Positions 25,703-35,000 of a stretch of DNA of 64,000 nt are shown one piece after another. The position numbers were made by a program, and so were the translations under genes. Position 1 is the first letter of the stretch. The number at the start of each line of letters is the position of its first letter. Source of the stretch: NORP240 sp965222175 (GTDB taxonomy: Bacteria > Pseudomonadota > Gammaproteobacteria > Pseudomonadales > Pseudohongiellaceae); NCBI GenBank assembly GCA_965222175.1, contig OZ244938.1, forward strand, positions 4,464,001 to 4,528,000, read 5' to 3'. Under the pieces are notes generated by a model, which saw only the letters and a list, made by a program, of their open reading frames with translations, had not been told where the DNA came from and did no database searches.

Positions 25703-26479
25703 ATGCTAGTCGTGCTATCTCCCGCAAAATCACTGGATCTTGAAACTCCGATTCGACGGCGCAAGTTTACCCAGCCCCGATTTCTCGACGAGGCCAGGAA
25801 GCTGGTGCAGCAGCTGCAGAAGCTTAACCCGGAACAGCTGTCCGGGTTGATGAACATGAGCGACAAACTTGGCGCACTCAATTATGAACGTTACGCCAAC
25901 TGGCACACACCTTTCGACCGGGACAATGCCCGGCCGGCATTGTTTACGTTTATCGGTGACGTCTACCAGGGGCTGGACGCGAGTTCGTTTTCCGCGGCTG
26001 ACATCAACCACGCCCAGAAGCACCTGAGAATTCTGTCCGGACTGTACGGCATCCTCAGACCTCTTGACCTGATCCAGCCTTACCGACTGGAGATGGGCAC
26101 CCGGCTGACTGCCGGGGAGAGCAGTGATCTGTATGATTTCTGGGGATCCCGACTGACCCGGTGCCTCAACCAGGAACTCGCCCCGGCGAAGAAAAAGATC
26201 CTGGTCAACCTGGCCTCAAACGAATACTTCAATGCCATACAGCCGAAGGAACTCGATGCCACGGTGATAACACCGGTATTCAAGGATTTTTCCAGTGGAA
26301 AATACCGCTTCCTGAGCTTCTACGCCAAGCAGGCCCGGGGCATGATGGCAGCCTTCATCATCAAGAATCGCATCAGGCGGGCGGAGCGGCTCGAGGAGTT
26401 CGATATTGACGGGTATCGATACAGCCCGGAGGAATCCACCGACACGAGGCCGGTGTTTCTGCGCAAGAAAGCAGCGTGA
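25703..26479 (+). CDS. yaaA: Peroxide stress protein YaaA
   Basis: YaaA lowers free iron during hydrogen peroxide stress in E. coli and binds DNA. The 258-residue protein has the family pattern from the first residue: MLVVLSPAKSLD, QLSGLMNMSDKLGALN, LFTFIGDVYQGLDA, LRILSGLYGILRPLDLIQPYRLEMG and KGARGMMA-like KQARGMMAAFIIKNR. ATG 25703 is chosen because the family begins with this strand. The stop overlaps the next gene by GTGA. No OxyR site is recognised. Confidence 0.95.
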   Translation: MLVVLSPAKSLDLETPIRRRKFTQPRFLDEARKLVQQLQKLNPEQLSGLMNMSDKLGALNYERYANWHTPFDRDNARPALFTFIGDVYQGLDASSFSAADINHAQKHLRILSGLYGILRPLDLIQPYRLEMGTRLTAGESSDLYDFWGSRLTRCLNQELAPAKKKILVNLASNEYFNAIQPKELDATVITPVFKDFSSGKYRFLSFYAKQARGMMAAFIIKNRIRRAERLEEFDIDGYRYSPEESTDTRPVFLRKKAA

Positions 26480-27099
26480 GCTCCGGGATGGAATCACTGC
26501 CATTCAGCCAGGCTTGCGAAAACAACAAGTCATTCATCCTGGATGTACTGCGGCGCCATCTCCAGGGTGTCAACCGGGTTCTGGAAGTGGGCAGTGGCAC
26601 GGGGCAACACGCTGAATTTTTTGCATCGGCATTACCGCATCTTGTCTGGCAGGCAACGGATTTGCAGGAAAATGTCCCGGCATTGAATCTTCGCCTGACT
26701 GCCGCCGCACTGAGTAATCTGCCGCCGGCCTCGACTCTGGATGTCAACTGGCAGGACTGGGGCTGCTCAGATGTGCCGGCGATATTCAGCGCCAATTCCC
26801 TGCATATTATGGCCTGGGAATCTGTAGAGCTGTTCTTTCGAGGCGCTGCGCGCCATCTTGATCGTGGCGGCCTGCTGATGGTTTACGGACCGTTCAAATA
26901 CGGCGGCTCTTATACCAGCCAGAGCAATGCCGACTTCGACCTGTGGCTCAAGTCACGGGATCCGGCCAGCGGCATCAGGGATTATGAGGCAGTGCAGGAA
27001 GCGGCTGAAAAAGGGGGCATGACCATCCTCGAAGATAACGGTATGCCTGCCAACAATCAGCTACTGGTCTGGCGGAAAGCGGTGGCGGAGCCTGAGTAA
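26476..27099 (+). CDS. DUF938 SAM-dependent methyltransferase-like protein
   Basis: The 207-residue protein matches DUF938: PFSQACENNKSFILDVL, the SAM loop VLEVGSGTGQHAEFFA, WQATDLQEN, and ANSLHIMAWESVELFFRGAARHLDRGGLLMVYGPFKYGG (key features SLHIM and YGPFKYGG). The family is conserved in proteobacteria but its substrate is unknown. Its GTG overlaps the yaaA stop by four bases, so the two are translationally coupled. Confidence 0.9.
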   Translation: MSSGMESLPFSQACENNKSFILDVLRRHLQGVNRVLEVGSGTGQHAEFFASALPHLVWQATDLQENVPALNLRLTAAALSNLPPASTLDVNWQDWGCSDVPAIFSANSLHIMAWESVELFFRGAARHLDRGGLLMVYGPFKYGGSYTSQSNADFDLWLKSRDPASGIRDYEAVQEAAEKGGMTILEDNGMPANNQLLVWRKAVAEPE

Positions 27100-27102
27100 C
27101 GA

Positions 27103-28266
27103 TCAGGATTTCCTGAAGGGCAGCAGCTCTTTCGCCTGTTGCCGGTATTCCCGCATATAGTCCTTCTCACGTTGCAGGAATTCCCCGATTGCCGCGGCAA
27201 AAGAAGGGTGTCGCAACCAGTGATTGGAAAAGGTTCGGACTGGCTCAAAGCCCCGTTGAATCTTGTGCTCTCCCTGCGCGCCCGCATCGAACCGGGACAG
27301 CCCCTGTTGAATGCAGTACTCGATACCCTGGTAGAAACAGGTTTCGAAATGCAGGAACTGAAATTCCTCCAGGGAACCCCAGTAGCGCCCGAACAATTTC
27401 TTATCATCTTGAAAGAACAAGGCGCCGGCTATAATCTGGTCTCCCAGTTTCGCCAAGACCAGGAACAGGTTGTCTGGCATCGTCTGCCCGATTCTCATGA
27501 AGAATTCCTGGTTGAGATAGCCCTGCATACCTCTGACCAGGTAGGTGCTCTGATAGAACACGAAAAAATGCTTCCACTGCGTTTCGCTGATATCGCCACC
27601 CCTGACCACCTGGAATTTAATTCCCTGGCTGAATACCGATTGCCGCTCCTTGCGTATATTTTTTCGCTTTCTTGAACTCAGGGCGGCGAGAAAGTCATCG
27701 AAATCCCGGTAGCCACGGTTAAACCAGTGGAACTGACATCCTTCCCTGGACATCAGCTGGTCACTCTGCAGACATTGATTTTCTTCCTCGGTGGGAAACA
27801 ACACGTGCCAGGACGATATTTCGAGGTCTTCCGCATGCTCCATGACGCTGTCGGCGATGCGGCGGATAGTGGCGGCGGAAGACAGCTTCGGATCCAGGAG
27901 AAAGCGGGAACTCTCGCTGGGTGTGAATGGAATCGCGGTCAGAAACTTCGGGTAATAGGCAAGGCCGTTTGACCGGTAGGCGTCGGCCCAGGACCAGTCA
28001 AAGACGTACTCGCCATAAGAATTGGTTTTCCTGTACAGGGGTACGACGCCAACCAGCGCACCCTGCAGGTCGTGCACCTTGACATGATGTGGCTGCCAGC
28101 CGGATTCCCGTGTCGTACAGCCGGTAGCCTCAAGGGCAAGGAGAAACTCGTGCTTCAGAAACGGGCTCGTTTCAGCAGCCAGACGGTTCCAGTCTTCCGG
28201 TTGGATTTCCTCGATACTGTCTGCGTAGGAAATCCGCAACCTGGGCTCGCTCAGCTTTCTGGACAA
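27103..28266 (-). CDS. GNAT-type acyltransferase, COG3146 (DUF482) family
   Basis: The 387-residue protein fits COG3146 (peptidogalycan-biosynthesis-like). It has SPFLKHEFLLALEATGCTTRESGWQPHH near the N-terminus, then YGEYVFDWSWADAY, CQFHWFNRGYRDFDDFLAALSSRKRKNIRKER with its basic patch, and QEFFMRIG and YWGSLEEFQFLHFETCFYQGIEYCI (key features FETCFYQGIEYC). The C-terminal half has a GNAT/FemX-like fold in this family. The acceptor is unknown. It converges on the DUF938 gene with three bases between the stops. Confidence 0.88.
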   Translation of the reverse strand: MSRKLSEPRLRISYADSIEEIQPEDWNRLAAETSPFLKHEFLLALEATGCTTRESGWQPHHVKVHDLQGALVGVVPLYRKTNSYGEYVFDWSWADAYRSNGLAYYPKFLTAIPFTPSESSRFLLDPKLSSAATIRRIADSVMEHAEDLEISSWHVLFPTEEENQCLQSDQLMSREGCQFHWFNRGYRDFDDFLAALSSRKRKNIRKERQSVFSQGIKFQVVRGGDISETQWKHFFVFYQSTYLVRGMQGYLNQEFFMRIGQTMPDNLFLVLAKLGDQIIAGALFFQDDKKLFGRYWGSLEEFQFLHFETCFYQGIEYCIQQGLSRFDAGAQGEHKIQRGFEPVRTFSNHWLRHPSFAAAIGEFLQREKDYMREYRQQAKELLPFRKS

Positions 28267-28493
28267 ATCCTGGCCCTGTAATTAAAGTTAACTGACATTT
28301 AACCAGAAAGCGGGCGCCTGTGTCCTGTTGCTTCCGGGTAAATCTTTGTACTTCGATCCGGGCGATACACTGACCCCGGCGATTCCCGACTGGCAATACC
28401 AGCCAGCGGTTCCTTAAGTCAGCCGGCACCGGCTGCACTGGCGGAATCTTGTGTTGTCCTGAATCGATCATCAGCGTTCACGCGGAAGAACTC

Positions 28494-29354
28494 ATGGAAA
28501 ACCTGCTGCACAAGATCAAGGAAAAAAGACCGGCACTACGTAAATCCGAGGCACGGGTTGCTGACTATGTACTGCAGCACCCCAGCGACATTATCGGTAT
28601 GCGAATAGTCGACCTTGCCGCCTCCGCTGAAATAAGTGAGCCGACCATTATACGATTCTGTCGGGCCATTGGTTTTGATGGATTCAAGTCATTCAAGCTG
28701 CAGCTGGCACAAAACCTGGGCTCTGGAGGTGTGTTCACGCAATTTGCCGTTGACGACAGCGACACTATGCAGGATCTCAGCGACAAGGTTTTCGATTCGA
28801 CCATCGGTTCCCTGCTGACGGTACGCGATGAACTGGATCCCAGGGCCCTGGATCGCGCCATCAATGCCATCGCCAATGCCGGCAGGGTTGAATTTTACGG
28901 CTTCGGCGCTTCGGGGTCCGTTGCTGCCGATGCACAGCACAAATTTTTCCGATTGCGACTGTCAACGGCGGCCTATACCGATCCGCACATCCAGCACATG
29001 TCTGCCATTTCCCTGGGCAAGAAAGACGTAGTGGTGGCGATTTCACAGTCCGGAAAGAGCAGGGCACTGCTGCAAAGTGTGAGACTGGCCCGCGAGGCGG
29101 GAGCAACGGTAATCGGACTTACTCCGCAGCACACACCGCTAAGCCGACTCAGCAGTATCTCCATTCACGTCAACATGGAAGAAGACGACCATGCATTGAG
29201 TCCGGTCTCATCCCGCATTGCTCACCTGCTGGTCATTGATGTACTGGCAATGGGAGTTGCCCGCCATCGACGACCACAATTGAAGGATCACCTGAAGCGC
29301 CTGAACAGGAGTTTGCGGGGTCTGCGAACGCCCATGGAAAAACCGGTGCGCTAG
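28494..29354 (+). CDS. RpiR-family transcriptional regulator, HexR-like
   Basis: The 286-residue protein has an N-terminal HTH (about 1-75: LRKSEARVADYVLQHP, then IVDLAASAEISEPTIIRFCRAIG) and a C-terminal SIS sugar-phosphate domain (about 120-255: VEFYGFGASGSVAADAQHKF and VVVAISQSGKSRALLQ). HexR senses 2-keto-3-deoxy-6-phosphogluconate and controls central carbon genes in gammaproteobacteria; this similarity is strong but the zwf-eda genes usually nearby are absent. It converges on glmS with 37 bases between. The 227-bp gap to the divergent GNAT gene holds no recognised HexR site. Confidence 0.85.
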   Translation: MENLLHKIKEKRPALRKSEARVADYVLQHPSDIIGMRIVDLAASAEISEPTIIRFCRAIGFDGFKSFKLQLAQNLGSGGVFTQFAVDDSDTMQDLSDKVFDSTIGSLLTVRDELDPRALDRAINAIANAGRVEFYGFGASGSVAADAQHKFFRLRLSTAAYTDPHIQHMSAISLGKKDVVVAISQSGKSRALLQSVRLAREAGATVIGLTPQHTPLSRLSSISIHVNMEEDDHALSPVSSRIAHLLVIDVLAMGVARHRRPQLKDHLKRLNRSLRGLRTPMEKPVR

Positions 29355-29391
29355 GCAACTATTTATTCTGGCGACTAATTTATACTGAAGA

Positions 29392-31227
29392 CTATTCCAC
29401 TGTAACCGATTTGGCGAGGTTGCGTGGTTGGTCCACGTCGGTGCCCTTCAGGATAGCCACGTGATAGGCAAGCAGTTGCAAGGGTACAACAAACACGATG
29501 GGGTCGAGGATATCCGGTGACGTCGGCACATGGATGACCTTGCAGTTTTTGTCCCCCTCGTAACCGATACTTTCATCGGCAAATACGAACAGTTTGCCAC
29601 CGCGGGCACTGACTTCCGCCAGGTTGGCTTTCAGTTTACCCAGCAGCTCGTTGTTTGGCGCGACGGCTATAACCGGCATCTTGCTGTCCACCAGGGCCAG
29701 CGGACCATGTTTAAGCTCTCCCGCAGGATAGGCCTCGGCATGAATATAGGAAATTTCCTTGAGTTTCAACGCACCTTCTTTCGCCACCGGGTACTGAATA
29801 CCGCGACCCAGGAACAGGGCGTGGTGTTTGTCGGCGAAGCGCAATGAAAGTTTCTTGATCTGCTTGTTGAGCTTCAGGGTAGCGGAAACCAGGTCAGGCA
29901 GTTTCCGCAACTTGCGCACAATCCTGGCTTCCTGACTGTCGGAAAGGCCGTTGCGTCTGCCCAGCACGATGGCCAGCAACAGCAGCAGGCAGAGCTGGGT
30001 GGTGAAGGCCTTGGTGGAGGCCACGCCGATTTCCTGCCCCGCATGGGTAAGCAGACAGAAGTCCGACTCCCTGACCAGGCTGCTGGTTGCCACGTTACAA
30101 ATGGCGAAAGTCGATTCGTACCTGGCTTTTTTAGCGAAGCGCAGGGCTGCCAGCGTGTCCGCGGTTTCACCGGACTGGGAAATACTGACAAACAGGGTGC
30201 CGGGTTGCACTATTACATCCCGATAGCGATAATCGCTGGCAATATCCACCTGACAGGGAATTTTGGCAATGCTCTCAAGCCAGTACTTCGCTACCTGACC
30301 TGCCAGGAAACTTGTTCCGCAGGCGACTATCTGGACATTTTTTATACGGTCAAAAACATTACCGGCCTTTACTCCGAAGGCCTCCTCGAGCACCCGGGTC
30401 TTGCTGATACGCCCGTCCAGGGTATCTTTTATGGCAACCGGCTGCTCATAGATTTCCTTGAGCATATAGTGACTGAAGCCACCCTTCTCTGCTTCGCTTT
30501 GCTTGCTGGTTATTCGCGTAACCCGCCTGTTAATCTTCTTGTTGTTGTTCCAGATTTCCACGTTGTCGAGAGTAATGCGGGCGATATCCCCTTCTTCCAG
30601 AAAAATAAACCGGTCAGTAACCTGGCCAAGGGCCAGCGCATCGGAGGCTACAAAGTTCTCACCGATGCCTTTGCCAATAACCAGCGGGCTGCCACTGCGC
30701 GTGACAATTATCTGGTCAGGCGTCTCGACATCAATGACGCAGATACCGTAAGCGCCCTCTAACTGTTTGACCGTTTTCTTTACTGCTTCCAACAGGCTGA
30801 CTTCACCATTTTTCCTGGCCTGGTGAATCAGGTGTGCGATAACTTCCGTGTCTGTTTCCGTGTCGAAGGTATAGCCTGATTTTTCCAGCTTTACACGCAG
30901 TGTTTCAAAGTTTTCGATTATGCCATTGTGAACCAGCGCTATCTGTTTGCTGGATGTGTGGGGATGCGCGTTTTTAACCGTTGGTTTACCATGAGTCGCC
31001 CAGCGAGTATGGGCGATACCCAGGTTACCTGTCTTCCTGCTGCGAGCGACCTGGCTGACCAGTTTTTCAACCTTGCCCACCGCCTTGGTGCAGTTGAGCA
31101 CCGGTTTCTCCGTATTGATCAGTGCCAATCCTGCAGAGTCATAGCCCCGGTACTCCAGGCGCTTGAGCCCCTCGATAAGAATTTCCGTCACTTCGCGCTG
31201 TGCTATCGCACCGACTATTCCACACAT
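29392..31227 (-). CDS. glmS: Glutamine--fructose-6-phosphate aminotransferase GlmS
   Basis: GlmS makes glucosamine-6-phosphate, the first step to UDP-GlcNAc for peptidoglycan and LPS. The 611-residue protein (E. coli 609) begins MCGIVGA, where Cys2 is the glutaminase nucleophile, followed by GLKRLEYRGYDSAG. Two SIS domains follow (CGTSFLAGQVAKYW and FLGRGIQYPVAKEGALKLKE) and the end DQPRNLAKSVTVE is canonical. It lies downstream of glmU; a MITE-like element occupies most of the 157-bp gap. No glmR/GlmS-linked DeoR gene is present, unlike Pseudomonas. Confidence 0.97.
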   Translation of the reverse strand: MCGIVGAIAQREVTEILIEGLKRLEYRGYDSAGLALINTEKPVLNCTKAVGKVEKLVSQVARSRKTGNLGIAHTRWATHGKPTVKNAHPHTSSKQIALVHNGIIENFETLRVKLEKSGYTFDTETDTEVIAHLIHQARKNGEVSLLEAVKKTVKQLEGAYGICVIDVETPDQIIVTRSGSPLVIGKGIGENFVASDALALGQVTDRFIFLEEGDIARITLDNVEIWNNNKKINRRVTRITSKQSEAEKGGFSHYMLKEIYEQPVAIKDTLDGRISKTRVLEEAFGVKAGNVFDRIKNVQIVACGTSFLAGQVAKYWLESIAKIPCQVDIASDYRYRDVIVQPGTLFVSISQSGETADTLAALRFAKKARYESTFAICNVATSSLVRESDFCLLTHAGQEIGVASTKAFTTQLCLLLLLAIVLGRRNGLSDSQEARIVRKLRKLPDLVSATLKLNKQIKKLSLRFADKHHALFLGRGIQYPVAKEGALKLKEISYIHAEAYPAGELKHGPLALVDSKMPVIAVAPNNELLGKLKANLAEVSARGGKLFVFADESIGYEGDKNCKVIHVPTSPDILDPIVFVVPLQLLAYHVAILKGTDVDQPRNLAKSVTVE

Positions 31228-31246
31228 AAATTTAACCTGAACTGCT

Positions 31247-31401
31247 AGGGAACCTTTGATTAATTATGGAAGCCCACTGCCCTTGTTGGGTCAAAAAGGG
31301 TTGCCTTGCCTTGACAGGCCGACGCATGCCGGCGGCGAGGCGCCTCGTCAGTGAACTCGCCTGAAAGCCAGAGTATTTCCATAATTAATCAGAGGTTCCC
31401 T
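31247..31401. mobile_element. MITE-like element, copy A, between glmU and glmS
   Basis: This 155-bp element has 25-bp terminal inverted repeats (31247-31271 and 31377-31401) with one mismatch; the shared end reads GGAACCTCTGATTAATTATG. There is no coding capacity. The inside (about 31312-31376) closely matches that of copy B, including CATGCCGGCGGC and GCCAGAGTATTTC. Its right end provides the last four codons and the stop of glmU. No transposase for it is in the window, so it would have moved in trans. Confidence 0.75.
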
Positions 31402-32770
31402 GGTTTTTGGTTGGCCGCTTCCAACCGCTTATATTACGTTGTTTGCCGCGCCCTACCGCCAGTTCATTTTCGGAGACGTCCGAATTGATCGTTGAACCGG
31501 CCGCTACAAAGGCACCGTTGGCAATGGCCACCGGAGCAACCAGCGTGCTGTTTGAGCCTATAAAGACATCGTCTCCGATCGTACAGCGGTGTTTCCGGGC
31601 TCCGTCGTAATTGCAGAAAATCGTTCCCGCACCGACATTCACCGCGCTGCCCAGATCGGCATCGCCAATGTACGCGAAATGATTGGCCTTGGATCCAGGA
31701 CCCAGTGTGGAGTTCTTTATCTCCACGAAGTTACCGACCTTTACCCGGTCGGCAAGGCAAGCCCCGGGTCTCAATCTGGCAAAGGGACCGACACTACATT
31801 GATCGGCTAGCTCTGCACTCTCTATAACGGAATTGGCCAGGATTTCCGTATGACTGCCGACGGTGCTATCTTTAATGGTGACATTTGGCCCTATCTTCAC
31901 TCCATCTGCAAGCTTAACATCACCTTCAAAAACGGCGTTAATATCGATCGACACTTCCTTACCAACTGTCAACGTGCCACGAATATCGAGTCGATCGGGG
32001 TCTGCGACAGAGACACCCTGCTTCAGCAGCTGTTCGGCCAGACAACGCTGATAATGGCGCTCCAGCCGTGACAGCTGCAGTTTGTCGTTGACTCCCTGTA
32101 CCTCGAACTCGTCGGCGATCGTCCTGGTGTAGATTCTGCAGTTCTCCCTGACAGCCATGGCGATTACATCGGTAAGATAGTATTCACCCTGCTTGTTGTC
32201 GGTACCGAGACTGGCGAGCCAGTGTTTCAGGCGAACTGTTGGCAGGGCCATGATTCCGCTGTTTATCTCCCCGATTTCTCTCTGTTCCGGAGTCGCGTCC
32301 TTCTCTTCCACTATCGCGCTTACCTCACCCTGCGGATCCCGGATGATTCTGCCCAGCCCGGTGGGGTCACTGGTTTTCAGGGTCAGCAACGCGAGTCGGT
32401 CAGGACCGGCGTTGGCAGTGAGATCCTGCAGGCTGTCGAGGCTGATCAGGGGTACGTCACCACACAACACCAGAACCAGCGAGTCATCGGCGTCGTCCAG
32501 GTGTGGAACAGCCTGGGCAACCGCGTGCCCGGTTCCCAACTGCTCATGCTGGGTCACCCAATTGAGATACGGCTGATCGACAAAGGTTTCCCTGACGGTT
32601 TCACCGCCATGGCCGATCACCACGTGAATCCTTGCCCCGGCAAGCTTGCCGGCAGTATCTATTACGTGCGCCAGCATCGATTTGCCCCCCAGCTCATGCA
32701 GGACCTTGGGGCGTTCGGAGTTCATACGGGTGCCTTTACCGGCGGCCAGGATTACTACGTTGACTGTCAT
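31385..32770 (-). CDS. glmU: Bifunctional UDP-GlcNAc pyrophosphorylase / GlcN-1-P acetyltransferase GlmU
   Basis: GlmU acetylates glucosamine-1-phosphate and then makes UDP-GlcNAc. The 461-residue protein has the uridyltransferase signature LAAGKGTRM (8-16) and LCGDVPL in the N-terminal half, and a left-handed beta-helix with many hexapeptide repeats (IGPNVTIKDSTVGSH, NFVEIKNSTLG, NHFAYIGDADLGSAVNVGAG) in the C-terminal half. His and Lys of the acetyltransferase site lie in that part. The tail after ISGWKRPTKNQ, namely GTSD and the stop, is encoded by the end of the inverted-repeat element, so the native C-terminus has been replaced. Confidence 0.96.
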   Translation of the reverse strand: MTVNVVILAAGKGTRMNSERPKVLHELGGKSMLAHVIDTAGKLAGARIHVVIGHGGETVRETFVDQPYLNWVTQHEQLGTGHAVAQAVPHLDDADDSLVLVLCGDVPLISLDSLQDLTANAGPDRLALLTLKTSDPTGLGRIIRDPQGEVSAIVEEKDATPEQREIGEINSGIMALPTVRLKHWLASLGTDNKQGEYYLTDVIAMAVRENCRIYTRTIADEFEVQGVNDKLQLSRLERHYQRCLAEQLLKQGVSVADPDRLDIRGTLTVGKEVSIDINAVFEGDVKLADGVKIGPNVTIKDSTVGSHTEILANSVIESAELADQCSVGPFARLRPGACLADRVKVGNFVEIKNSTLGPGSKANHFAYIGDADLGSAVNVGAGTIFCNYDGARKHRCTIGDDVFIGSNSTLVAPVAIANGAFVAAGSTINSDVSENELAVGRGKQRNISGWKRPTKNQGTSD

Positions 32771-32791
32771 GTTGTGCCCGGGATGTTATTC

Positions 32792-32955
32792 AGGAACCTG
32801 TGGTTAATAATGGAAATTCTCTGCGGGAGTCTTCCAGATGAATCAACTGTCTTTGCAGTCTCGCCTAGACAGGCCGGCGCATGCCGGCGGCCAGGCGCCT
32901 CTTCTGTGAACCCGCCGGAGAGCCAGAGTATTTCGATTATCAATCAGAGGTTCCT
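32792..32955. mobile_element. MITE-like element, copy B, between atpC and glmU
   Basis: This 164-bp element begins AGGAACCTGTGGTTAATAAT and ends GATTATCAATCAGAGGTTCC-T; the ends are imperfect inverted repeats matching copies A and C. The inside shares GACAGGCCG, CATGCCGGCGGC, AGGCGCCTC and GCCAGAGTATTTC with copy A in the same orientation. It begins 22 bases upstream of the glmU start, so the glmU promoter must lie inside or beyond it. Confidence 0.72.
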
Positions 32956-33023
32956 TAAGTGTTTGGAATAAGCCGTTGATTTAATTTTGAAAGCTCAACC
33001 TGATTGGACAACAGAATAGCAAA

Positions 33024-33051
33024 AAAAAAGGTAGCTATTGCTACCTTTTTT
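33024..33051 (-). terminator. Terminator of the ATP synthase operon
   Basis: AAAAAAGGTAGC and GCTACCTTTTTT pair around a TATT loop, with A and T runs on both sides, 29 bases past the atpC stop. It can work in both directions. Confidence 0.88.
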
Positions 33052-33080
33052 GTGCTGCAGTTCAGTTTTTTGACAGTTGC

Positions 33081-33494
33081 TTACTTGCGCATCTGGCGCA
33101 GGGCCCTCAACTGTGCAGCCGCTTCGGCCAGTTGTGCCGCTGCCCGGCCATATTCCAGGTCGGCTTCCTGATTGGCCATGGCCCGCTCCGCCTCTGCCTT
33201 GGCTTCCAGCGCCGCCGCTTCGTCCACATCATCGGCCCGTAGTGCGGTATCTGCCAGCAACGTTACCACGCCGCGCTGCACTTCCAGAAAGCCACCGGAA
33301 ACGTAGAACACCTCTTCCTCGCCACCGGCCATCACTACCCGTACGGGCCCCGGGATCAGTGCGGTTAACAGCGGTGCATGGCCCGGCGCAATACCCAGGT
33401 CCCCCAGGCTGCCGGCGGCCACAACCATCTCCACCAGCCCGGAAAAAATACTCTTCTCCGCGCTTACGATGTCACAATGCATTGTCATGGCCAT
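33081..33494 (-). CDS. atpC: ATP synthase F1 subunit epsilon
   Basis: Epsilon sits on the central stalk and inhibits ATP hydrolysis. The 137-residue protein has the N-terminal beta sandwich (HCDIVSAEKSIFSG, GDLGIAPGHAPLLTAL, YVSGGFLEVQ) and a C-terminal helical hairpin rich in Ala and Glu. It is the last gene of the atp operon, 28 bases after atpD. Confidence 0.96.
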   Translation of the reverse strand: MAMTMHCDIVSAEKSIFSGLVEMVVAAGSLGDLGIAPGHAPLLTALIPGPVRVVMAGGEEEVFYVSGGFLEVQRGVVTLLADTALRADDVDEAAALEAKAEAERAMANQEADLEYGRAAAQLAEAAAQLRALRQMRK

Positions 33495-33522
33495 AATCTG
33501 TTACTCGCTCTATCTGGCTGGA

Positions 33523-34923
33523 TCAGGACTTTTTCAACTTCTCAGCTTTTTCTACCGCTTCTTCTATGGTGCCCACCATGCTGAACGCCTGCTCAGGCAG
33601 ATGGTCATAGTCACCGGCCAGGATACCCTTGAAGCCGGCAATGGTGTCTTTCAGTGACACGTACTTGCCAGGCATGTTGGTAAAAACCTCCGCCACGGTG
33701 AACGGCTGGGAAAGGAACTGGGAAATCTTACGGGCCCGGGCCACGACCAGCCTGTCTTCGTCCGACAGCTCGTCCATACCCAGAATCGCAATAATGTCTT
33801 TCAATTCCTTATAGCGCTGCAACACCGACTGTACACCACGGGCAACATCGAAGTGCTCCTGCCCGATTACCAGCGGATCAAGCTGGCGCGACGTGGAGTC
33901 CAGCGGATCAACCGCAGGGTAAATACCCAGGGAAGCGATGTCTCGCGACAGTACCACGGTTGCGTCAAGGTGGGCGAACGTGGTGGCAGGCGACGGGTCA
34001 GTCAGGTCGTCAGCCGGTACGTAAACCGCCTGAATCGAGGTGATGGACCCCACCTTGGTTGAAGTAATGCGTTCCTGCAGGGCACCCATCTCTTCAGCCA
34101 GGGTCGGCTGATAGCCCACCGCGGAAGGCATACGACCCAGCAGTGCCGATACCTCTGTACCCGCCAGTGTGTAGCGATAGATATTGTCCACGAACAGCAG
34201 AACATCACGGCCTTCGTCACGAAATTTCTCCGCCATGGTCAAGCCGGTCAGGGCGACTCGCAGACGGTTACCGGGGGGCTCATTCATCTGCCCGTAAACC
34301 ATGGAAACCTTGGATTCCCCTTCCAGGTTTACAACCCCTGATTCCTGCATCTCGTGGTAGAAGTCGTTACCTTCCCGGGTACGCTCACCGACACCGGCGA
34401 ACACCGACAAACCACTGTGGGCCTTGGCGATGTTGTTGATCAATTCCATCATGTTGACAGTCTTGCCCACCCCGGCGCCGCCAAACAGACCGACTTTACC
34501 GCCCTTGGCGAACGGGCACACCAGGTCAATAACCTTGATACCGGTTTCCAGCAATTCGTTGGTGGCGGAAAGCTCTTCGTACGAGGGGGCATCGCGGTGA
34601 ATGGGCATACGCTCCTTCTCACCGATGGGTCCACGCTCATCGATGGGGCGACCCAGCACGTCCATGATGCGGCCCAGGGTTTCGTGACCCACGGGGACCT
34701 GCACCGGAGCACCGGTGTCTTCCACGTTCAGACCCCGCTTCAGTCCCTCGGTACTACCCATGGCAATGGTTCTTACCACACCGTCACCCAGCTGCTGCTG
34801 AACTTCAAGGGTAATTTCGGTTCCCTCAACACTCAGTGCGTCGTAAATCTTGGGGATGGATTCCCGTGGGAATTCCACGTCTATAACCGCACCAATAATC
34901 TGAACTACGCGACCGCTACTCAT
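33523..34923 (-). CDS. atpD: ATP synthase F1 subunit beta
   Basis: Beta carries the catalytic ATP sites of F1. The 466-residue protein has Walker A GGAGVGKT (about 152-159), the GERTREGNDFY segment with its catalytic Glu, VDNIYRYTLAG as Walker B, and the VYVPADDLTDPSPATTFAHLDA motif (key PADD and FAHLD). Length equals the family norm (about 460). It is in the standard operon order after atpG. Confidence 0.98.
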   Translation of the reverse strand: MSSGRVVQIIGAVIDVEFPRESIPKIYDALSVEGTEITLEVQQQLGDGVVRTIAMGSTEGLKRGLNVEDTGAPVQVPVGHETLGRIMDVLGRPIDERGPIGEKERMPIHRDAPSYEELSATNELLETGIKVIDLVCPFAKGGKVGLFGGAGVGKTVNMMELINNIAKAHSGLSVFAGVGERTREGNDFYHEMQESGVVNLEGESKVSMVYGQMNEPPGNRLRVALTGLTMAEKFRDEGRDVLLFVDNIYRYTLAGTEVSALLGRMPSAVGYQPTLAEEMGALQERITSTKVGSITSIQAVYVPADDLTDPSPATTFAHLDATVVLSRDIASLGIYPAVDPLDSTSRQLDPLVIGQEHFDVARGVQSVLQRYKELKDIIAILGMDELSDEDRLVVARARKISQFLSQPFTVAEVFTNMPGKYVSLKDTIAGFKGILAGDYDHLPEQAFSMVGTIEEAVEKAEKLKKS

Positions 34924-35000
34924 GTTCGGTTCCTCTTATCCAACAATTCTGTTCTCTGTAACTGTTAATGTCCTGCGTTCCAGGACTTTGTACGACGCCT

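Noticed and set aside
28408..28420. GGTTCCTTAAGT, shared with the right end and flank of element copy B
   Set aside because: Only 12 bases, with no partner end nearby; chance cannot be excluded.
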